A stretch of DNA of 64,000 bases. It comes from Firm-13 sp037143795. Lineage in GTDB: Bacteria > Bacillota > Clostridia > Saccharofermentanales > Saccharofermentanaceae. The notes under the pieces were generated by a model, which was not told the origin of the DNA, searched no databases, and was given only the letters and a program-made list of their open reading frames with translations. Below, piece after piece: positions 59,325 to 64,000 of this stretch (its first letter is position 1; every line of letters begins with the position of its first letter). The stretch is taken from contig JBAWXZ010000008.1 of assembly GCA_037143795.1 (NCBI GenBank), forward strand, positions 82,690 to 146,689, read 5' to 3'. The translations under genes and the position numbers were made by a program.

Positions 59325-59876
59325 TCAATTCTTATGCCAGATCCGTTCAATATTGGTTTTTTTAAGAACAAGCAGGAAAGGAAACCCTAATGCAAACACT
59401 ACGACGGTTTCACTCAAGCCAACATAAAGTATATTCAATGCAATAAGTGCTGCGGTAACAGGGCCATCTGTCAAAAGGTAAGAAAGATAGATTCCGACAA
59501 TAACCGCATTCACAAGCACCGGCGGCACAAGCGCCAAAATATCACGCGGACGTTCTGAAATCCGTATTGCCTTCAGGGTGATCCATCGTGTCAGAACCGC
59601 TGCTATCAGAGTAGCGAGTGATCCGAAAACGATGTCAATTACGCCGAGGTTCATCGGGTTCAGGAGATTAGCGAGAAAACATCCGAGTGTCAGTCCCGGA
59701 ATTGCAGCCGGCGTAAGAATCGGCAGCACAACCATTATTTCGGCCAGGCGGAACTGAATCGGACCAAAAGCAAACTGTGCAAAAGGCAGGGTCAGCACAA
59801 CATAAAGCGCCGCAATAACGGCAGAAGTGGCCAGATAGAGAGTTCCTGCAATAGAAGAGGTCTTTCCCTTTGTCAT
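59325..59876 (-). CDS. queT: QueT family queuosine-precursor transporter (ECF S component)
   Basis: QueT proteins are small membrane subunits thought to bind queuosine precursors (preQ1/preQ0) and to work with the shared ECF energising module. The 183 residues have about six helices with FAFGPIQFRLAEIMVVLPILTPAAIPGLTLGCFLANLLNP, a clear family signature. ATG (59874-59876) lies 9 nt after GGAGG; a TTG just upstream is also possible. No que synthesis genes are near, so the cell may take up the precursor. The leader may hold a riboswitch. Confidence 0.88.
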   Translation of the reverse strand: MTKGKTSSIAGTLYLATSAVIAALYVVLTLPFAQFAFGPIQFRLAEIMVVLPILTPAAIPGLTLGCFLANLLNPMNLGVIDIVFGSLATLIAAVLTRWITLKAIRISERPRDILALVPPVLVNAVIVGIYLSYLLTDGPVTAALIALNILYVGLSETVVVFALGFPFLLVLKKTNIERIWHKN

Positions 59877-59889
59877 CAATATAATCCTC

Positions 59890-60000
59890 CAGAAATTAGT
59901 TGTCGAAGCGTCATCGACCGGAGCAAATTGTACTTAGGTCTGGCGTCCCACATTGATAGCTCGTCAAAAGGAATCCGTCAGCCCCGTATAGACTATAAAG
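59890..60000 (-). promoter_or_regulatory. queT leader, candidate preQ1-type riboswitch
   Basis: Between the ara terminator and queT lie about 110 nt with possible stems GACC/GGTC and GTCGA-N7-TCGAC just before AACTAA and the ribosome site. queT genes often carry preQ1 riboswitches, but I cannot match the class I motif (TAGCTACA with an A-rich tail) and do not know the class III consensus well enough to judge. Confidence 0.3.
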
Positions 60001-60021
60001 AAAACCAGCTGGAATTGCAAG

Positions 60022-60063
60022 GAAAAGAATGCCCGGTCAATGCAAATTCACATTGCCGGGCAT
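60022..60063 (-). terminator. Rho-independent terminator of the ara operon
   Basis: ATGCCCGGtCAATG (60029-60042) pairs with CATTGCCGGGCAT (60051-60063) with a one-base bulge; on the minus strand it is followed by TCTTTTCC. It lies 60 nt after the araD stop. Confidence 0.8.
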
Positions 60064-60122
60064 AGATGCGATGTAATTTATCAAAAAAACGAAATCTGTC
60101 TTACTTAAGCGCCATCGTTGCA

Positions 60123-60830
60123 TCACTTTGATTTCTGTCCGTAATAGGCTCCGGGCCCGTGTTTCCTGAGAAAATGCTTGTCAAGAAGTTCACTTTGCAT
60201 CGGGGCACGCGGTGCACTCCCTGCAATCATCTCTGTGTGCCAGGCCATCATAGCAAGCTCTTCCAGAACGACTGCGTTGTGGACAGCATCAGCAGCATTC
60301 TTTCCCCACGTGAAAGGACCGTGTGACTGGACCAGCACTGCCGGGACTTGTGACGGATCAATGCCCTGCGATACAAATGTCTCAATGATTACATTCCCCG
60401 TCTCAAGCTCGTACTCCCCATGTATTTCGTCCGGTGTCATTCGTCTTGTACAGGGAATTTCCCCGTAAAAATAATCGCCGTGTGTGGTCCCGTATGCAGG
60501 TACTCCCCTGCCTGCCTGAGCCCAGATTGTTGCCCATCGGGAGTGCGTATGTACCACGCCCTGCGCCGAAGGGAAAGCCTGGTATAGAGCCAGATGCGTC
60601 GGTGTGTCCGAGGAAGGGCTGAGCGTTCCTTCAACCTTTTTCCCTGTCATATCGACGACAACCATATCAGACGGCTTGAGATCTTCATAAGGAACTCCGG
60701 AAGGCTTAATCACAAAAAGCCCCTTTTCCCGGTCGATCCCGGATACATTTCCCCATGTAAATACGATCAGGCCGTAAGACTGCAGCGCCATATTTGCATC
60801 ATAGACAGATTTTTTTAATTCTTCAAGCAT
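60123..60830 (-). CDS. araD: L-ribulose-5-phosphate 4-epimerase
   Basis: AraD turns L-ribulose 5-phosphate into D-xylulose 5-phosphate, where arabinose and xylose use meet. The 235-residue class II aldolase/epimerase has the phosphate-binding TWGNVSG and KPSGVPYEDL, the zinc ligands His94 and His96 (VVHTHS) and His170 (LVQSHGPFTWG), and Asp119 in HGDYFYG. Length is that of E. coli AraD. ATG follows a GAGGTGGAAC site. It lies 77 nt after araA, with a hairpin between. Confidence 0.95.
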   Translation of the reverse strand: MLEELKKSVYDANMALQSYGLIVFTWGNVSGIDREKGLFVIKPSGVPYEDLKPSDMVVVDMTGKKVEGTLSPSSDTPTHLALYQAFPSAQGVVHTHSRWATIWAQAGRGVPAYGTTHGDYFYGEIPCTRRMTPDEIHGEYELETGNVIIETFVSQGIDPSQVPAVLVQSHGPFTWGKNAADAVHNAVVLEELAMMAWHTEMIAGSAPRAPMQSELLDKHFLRKHGPGAYYGQKSK

Positions 60831-60856
60831 CGTTCCACCTCATCAATAATAGTGTG

Positions 60857-60887
60857 ACCCCGGCCCGCAGACCATGTTGACCGGGGT
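60857..60887 (-). other. Intercistronic stem-loop between araA and araD
   Basis: ACCCCGG (60857-60863) pairs perfectly with CCGGGGT (60881-60887) around a 17-nt loop. No T-run follows on the minus strand, so it is not a full terminator. Position and style match the hairpins at 28772-28798 and 34189-34223. Confidence 0.65.
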
Positions 60888-60907
60888 TCTTTGCAGCAAT
60901 CAGTTAA

Positions 60908-62383
60908 TCAGTTCAGCTTCCAGGCAATGTCGTTCCAGCGAAGTTCCTGCCGCAGGGACGGAATGGTTGTCTTCTCATTTATGTGGACAAATTCAATACT
61001 CATCATTTCAGCCCAGTCTCTCATATGTTCTGCTGTAAGGGCGTAGCTCATAACATTATGGTGCGCTCCCCCTGAAAGGATCCATGCCTCCGTACCGGTT
61101 GATATATCCGGCATCGGTCTCCACATTACGCGGGCTACCGGCAGCTTAGGCATCGCATATAGCGGTTCAACTGCCTTTACATCATTGACTATCAGGCGAA
61201 GCCTTCCGCCCATGTCTACAAGCGAGGCGATAATAGCATCACCGCCTGCACCATCATATACAATACGTGCAGGATCATTTTTGCCGCCGATTCCAAGGGC
61301 ATGTACTTCGATACGCGGTTTATGCGACGCCAGTGACGGACAAACCTCAAGCATATGGGCACCAAGAACATATTCATTGCCAGGTTCAAAGTGATATGTA
61401 TAATCTTCCATAAAGGACGTACCGCCGGACAGGCCAAGTGCCATCTGCTTCATAACACGCACAAGGGCCGCCGTCTTCCAGTCGCCCTCTCCTCCGAATC
61501 CGAACCCGTCCGCCATCATGTTCTGAATAGCCAGGCCGGGAAGCTGTTCCATTCCGTGCAGGTCCTGGAATGTGTCCGTCAAGGCACCGAAACCACCCTC
61601 AGCAAACATTTTACGCAGGGCAGCTTCAACTTTGGCCTGAAAGCGAATCGCTCCGATATTATCTGTAGCTATTGTATAACGCTCTTCATACTGTAACATT
61701 TGGGCAGCAATCTCTGTATCGGTTACCTGCGCCATGACATCCGTCAGATCATCAATTCCCCATCCGTTAACCTGCCAGCCCAACTTGATCTGTACTTCTA
61801 CTTTGTCGCCTTCTGTAACAGCAACTTCACGCATATTGTCGCCAATACGCATGACCTTTAGCTTTTTGCTGACCGCGGCACCAATTGCTGACCGCATCCA
61901 GCCGGCAATGCGGCCGCGTATCGCGGCGTCACTCCAATGGCCGGAAATCACTTTGCGCGGAAGACGCATGCGCGCGGTGATGAAGCCGTGTTCCTTGTCT
62001 CCATGTGCAGACTGGTTCATATTCATGAAATCCATATCAATGGAATTCCACGGAATATCACGATTATACTGGGTATCGAACTGTAAAAGCGGTTTGGACA
62101 GCGAAGCAAATCCTGCAATCCACATCTTGGACGGGGAGAATGTATGCATCCATGTAATAATACCCGCACAATTCGAGTCAAGACTTGCCGCTTCGAGTGT
62201 TGCCGTGATCTCAGATGTCTGTGTAACTACCGACTTATATACCACAGTACCTGGCATATCAGGATCAGTATTAAGAGCTGCAACAATTTCCTTTGCGTGC
62301 CCAACCATCTCCTCAAAAATATCGCCGTATAGTTTTTGCGCCCCCGTGACAAACCAAAACTCGTATTTTTTTAATTCAGACAT
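60908..62383 (-). CDS. araA: L-arabinose isomerase
   Basis: AraA converts L-arabinose to L-ribulose using Mn2+. The 491-residue protein has FWFVTGAQKLYGD at the N-terminus, TWMHTFSPSKMWIAG, GFGGEGDWKTAALVRVMKQM with a catalytic Glu, and MEDYTYHFEPGNEYVLGAHMLEVCPS with metal-binding Glu and His. TAAGGAGG precedes ATG. No separate ribulokinase (araB) follows, so ribulose phosphorylation must be coded elsewhere or by another kinase. Confidence 0.96.
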   Translation of the reverse strand: MSELKKYEFWFVTGAQKLYGDIFEEMVGHAKEIVAALNTDPDMPGTVVYKSVVTQTSEITATLEAASLDSNCAGIITWMHTFSPSKMWIAGFASLSKPLLQFDTQYNRDIPWNSIDMDFMNMNQSAHGDKEHGFITARMRLPRKVISGHWSDAAIRGRIAGWMRSAIGAAVSKKLKVMRIGDNMREVAVTEGDKVEVQIKLGWQVNGWGIDDLTDVMAQVTDTEIAAQMLQYEERYTIATDNIGAIRFQAKVEAALRKMFAEGGFGALTDTFQDLHGMEQLPGLAIQNMMADGFGFGGEGDWKTAALVRVMKQMALGLSGGTSFMEDYTYHFEPGNEYVLGAHMLEVCPSLASHKPRIEVHALGIGGKNDPARIVYDGAGGDAIIASLVDMGGRLRLIVNDVKAVEPLYAMPKLPVARVMWRPMPDISTGTEAWILSGGAHHNVMSYALTAEHMRDWAEMMSIEFVHINEKTTIPSLRQELRWNDIAWKLN

Positions 62384-62457
62384 GTTTTTGCCTCCTTAGT
62401 ATATTTATTTTTAGTAACAACTTTGCTCATTTGCCCGAATTCACACCGGCGGTGCAA

Positions 62458-63549
62458 TTACATATCATCCAAAGTAATCGATCCTGTAGAGTCTTTAATA
62501 ACAATCTCTACATCCATCACCAACGATTTTCCCCGGATTCCGGAATCTATCATATCCAGAAGCCGTCTTGCAGCTTCTTTCCCCAGCATCTCCCCGGGAT
62601 GTGTAATCGTGGTAATGCGAACAGGAGACAGCTCTGATATAGCAGAATTGTCGAAACCAATGATTGATTTATCCATCGGAACACGAATCTTATTATTCAG
62701 CATAGCCTGAATCAGCCTGATAGCAACCTGATCGTTATAGCAGACAACAGCCGTACATTTCTGCAGGCGCCGTAAAAGACGGGGTTCTTCACTTTTTGAA
62801 AACAGATGATCGAGATCCGGGGTCGTATACCAGATAATCTCATCGTCATCCATTGGCAGGCTGTGCCTTACAGATTCTTCCGAAAACCCGGCATATCGTT
62901 CATGTCCCTGCCTGTCATCTGCCTTAAAAATACCGCCGATCCGTCTGTGTCCGAGACTATACAAATAATCCACCGCCAGTCTTCCGCCTGCTTTGTCATT
63001 GGTAACAACATAAACAGGATCAAGTGCCTCGTAATATCCATTAATAAAAATATACGGGATTCCTTTGGCTGTTAACTCCCTGTATATAGGAATATTCGGA
63101 TTGGGAAGCGCTGAACGGTTGCCTTCTACGATAATGCCGTCTACACCTTTATTCATAAGTGACTGCAGAAGCTGATGTTCTGTTTCAACTCTGTTTCGAG
63201 TGACACCAAGGGTCATACTGTATCCGTTCGCAGTCAAAACATCTTCAATTCCGCTAGTAATACCAGGGAAAATATAATCCGTTATATTCGTCGCAATATA
63301 ACCGATTGTCATTGCCCGTGTAATTTCAGATACATACGTACCGCTGCCGCGGCGGCTTATAAGTGACCCCTTTTTTTCAAGATGCAAAATCGCCTGACGA
63401 ACTGTCTGCCTGCTGATAATGAACTGTTCTGCCAGTTTGTTTTCAGAAGGGATTTTCTGACCGCTCTTAAAGGTACCGTCCATTATTCTTGCACGGATCC
63501 AATTCTCGAGGATCTGATATTTGTGCTTACTTTCTTCACTAAATGCCAC
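62458..63549 (-). CDS. araR: AraR-type regulator (GntR HTH with LacI-like sensor domain)
   Basis: AraR represses arabinose genes until arabinose binds. The 363 residues join a GntR winged helix (residues 8-75: ILENWIRARIMDGTFKSGQKIPSENKLAEQF, SRQTVRQAILHLEKKG, SRRGSGTYV) to a LacI/PBP-like sensor (TIGYIATNITDYIFPGITSGIEDVL, VDGIIVEGN, YVVTNDKAGG, CYNDQVAIRLIQAM, IGFDNSAISELSPVRITTITHP). This architecture is that of Bacillus AraR. The start is GTG (63547-63549) with AAAGGGAG upstream. araA follows 74 nt downstream with only a small hairpin (CACCG/CGGTG) at the stop, so araR-araA-araD may be one transcript. Confidence 0.93.
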   Translation of the reverse strand: MAFSEESKHKYQILENWIRARIMDGTFKSGQKIPSENKLAEQFIISRQTVRQAILHLEKKGSLISRRGSGTYVSEITRAMTIGYIATNITDYIFPGITSGIEDVLTANGYSMTLGVTRNRVETEHQLLQSLMNKGVDGIIVEGNRSALPNPNIPIYRELTAKGIPYIFINGYYEALDPVYVVTNDKAGGRLAVDYLYSLGHRRIGGIFKADDRQGHERYAGFSEESVRHSLPMDDDEIIWYTTPDLDHLFSKSEEPRLLRRLQKCTAVVCYNDQVAIRLIQAMLNNKIRVPMDKSIIGFDNSAISELSPVRITTITHPGEMLGKEAARRLLDMIDSGIRGKSLVMDVEIVIKDSTGSITLDDM

Positions 63550-63679
63550 TGATATACTCCCTTTTTTTTATACGTTTTTACATACACCTTTTCGTACATG
63601 TTTGACTATATATGATGCTTTTAAATAAATTAATCTATTGAATACCTTTTACCATACGGATAATTCCATCATTCAGTTG

Positions 63680-63709
63680 AATATACACGAAATCCAGCCA
63701 TCATGTCAA
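63680..63709 (-). promoter_or_regulatory. Sigma-A promoter of araR
   Basis: On the minus strand TTGACA (63704-63709), an 18-nt spacer and TATATT (63680-63685) form a good promoter, about 125 nt before the GTG start. The leader contains CGTACATG- and ACATAC-like half sites near 63578-63600 that could bind AraR. I see no gene in the 314-nt stretch between araR and tRNA-Asn. Confidence 0.75.
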
Positions 63710-63739
63710 TACATCTTTAATACAAGTTTCATTACATGC

Positions 63740-63776
63740 AACAAAACGGGCATACTGTATGTATACACGTTTTGTT
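63740..63776. promoter_or_regulatory. Nested palindrome upstream of araR
   Basis: Outer arms AACAAAACG (63740-63748) and CGTTTTGTT (63768-63776) enclose, off-centre, a dyad TGTAT-GT-ATACA (63756-63767). It lies 31 nt upstream of the araR -35 box and could be an operator. Confidence 0.5.
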
Positions 63777-63823
63777 AATATTCATAAGAAAATGGCAGCA
63801 GTGAAATATCTGGAATCCAGACA

Positions 63824-63862
63824 ACAAAAAAGCCCGGGAACCTTTCGGTTCTAGGGCTTTAT
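63824..63862 (-). terminator. Rho-independent terminator after tRNA-Asn
   Basis: On the minus strand AGCCCTAGAACC / GGTTCCCGGGCT form a stem with a GAAA loop (63831-63856), followed by six T (63825-63830). It ends the rRNA-tRNA transcript. Confidence 0.88.
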
Positions 63863-63863
63863 C

Positions 63864-63939
63864 TGGCTCCTCAAGTAAGACTCGAACTTACGACCCTGCG
63901 GTTAACAGCCGCATGCTCTACCAACTGAGCTATTGAGGA
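63864..63939 (-). tRNA. tRNA-Asn (anticodon GTT)
   Basis: The 76-nt gene folds as a cloverleaf: acceptor TCCTCAA/TTGAGGA, D arm with AGCTCAGTTGGTAGAGC, anticodon stem GCGGC/GCCGC with loop CTGTTAA, and T arm GTTCGAGTC. CCA is encoded. It lies 7 nt after the 5S rRNA on the same strand. Confidence 0.95.
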
Positions 63940-63946
63940 ATAAAAA

Positions 63947-64000
63947 TCCGGCAGCGATCTATCTTCCCGGCCCGTTACCAGGCAAGTATTGTCGACACCA
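63947..64000 (-). rRNA. rrf: 5S ribosomal RNA, 3' part (cut by window edge)
   Basis: The last 54 nt of the window, read on the minus strand, match the 3' part of 5S rRNA: TGCCTGGTAACGGGC, then GGAAGATAGATCGCTGCCGGA, like the bacterial GGGAGAGTAGGTCGCTGCCAGG end. The 3' end is set approximately. It suggests an rRNA operon extending beyond the right edge, ending in tRNA-Asn. Confidence 0.82.

Overview
The window reads as a chromosomal segment of an anaerobic, plant-sugar-using Firmicute, most likely a Clostridia/Lachnospiraceae-type organism. Evidence: strong Shine-Dalgarno sites throughout, GTG and TTG starts, a GTG-started rpsU with a textbook sigma-A promoter, a ferredoxin-dependent 2-oxoacid oxidoreductase, a GntR-LacI-type AraR, QueT, a DUF6179-like protein and several families common in Clostridia (DUF998, DUF4180, DUF1015, DUF2298). 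No phage, insertion sequence, integrase or CRISPR array is visible. This assignment is inference from gene content; no database search was run.

Layout. 1-3.4 kb (minus): the start of relA/spoT, recJ and rpsU. 3.6-7.0 kb (plus): two tandem amt-glnK pairs. 7.0-7.3 kb: a structured non-coding stretch. 7.3-13.9 kb (minus): hit, alaS, korB-korA and a TauE/SafE exporter. 14.1-23.3 kb: mixed genes including an MFS transporter, DUF998 protein, MgtA-type P-type ATPase, DUF4180 protein overlapping a corrinoid-methyltransferase-like gene, isochorismatase, nitronate monooxygenase and a WYL regulator. 23.7-27.1 kb: a DUF6179-like protein and an MFS transporter. 27.2-35.9 kb (minus): a pentose locus (sugar ABC transporter, LacI-type regulator, xylA, xylB). 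36.4-41.7 kb (plus): DUF1015, FAD oxidoreductase and DUF2298 membrane protein. 41.7-47.0 kb (minus): MerR/TipA regulator, a degenerate PP2C-transmembrane-LysM protein, a DUF885 lipoprotein. 47.2-52.4 kb (plus): NatA/NatB-like ABC exporter with a permease-CPBP protease fusion, then an amidohydrolase. 52.4-60 kb: acyl-CoA ligase-like gene, radA-ispD, ispF facing them, a thioredoxin-like lipoprotein, Mrp, an RsmC-like methyltransferase and queT. 60.1-64 kb (minus): araD, araA, araR, then tRNA-Asn and the 3' end of a 5S rRNA.

How parts work together. The pentose locus looks like a coherent regulon: the same perfect palindrome (core CGTGCTCGAGCACG) lies just downstream of a clear sigma-A promoter before the sugar-binding protein gene and again before the LacI-type regulator gene. 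Three sugar transcripts (xylA/xylB, chvE-like/gguA-like, araA/araD) each carry a stem-loop between their first and second genes. The ara genes are headed by araR, which has its own promoter.

Best leads for something new: (i) the tandem ammonium transporters differ at the first twin-histidine (Glu in copy 1, His in copy 2); (ii) a membrane protein with a PP2C-like fold whose catalytic motifs are lost, a disordered linker, one transmembrane helix and an outside LysM domain; (iii) the DUF1015-flavoprotein-DUF2298 gene set; (iv) the palindromic pentose operators plus a roughly 430-nt leader; (v) diverged inverted sequence modules at 7.0-7.3 kb; (vi) tail-to-tail overlaps ispD/ispF (68 nt) and amidohydrolase/ligase (55 nt).
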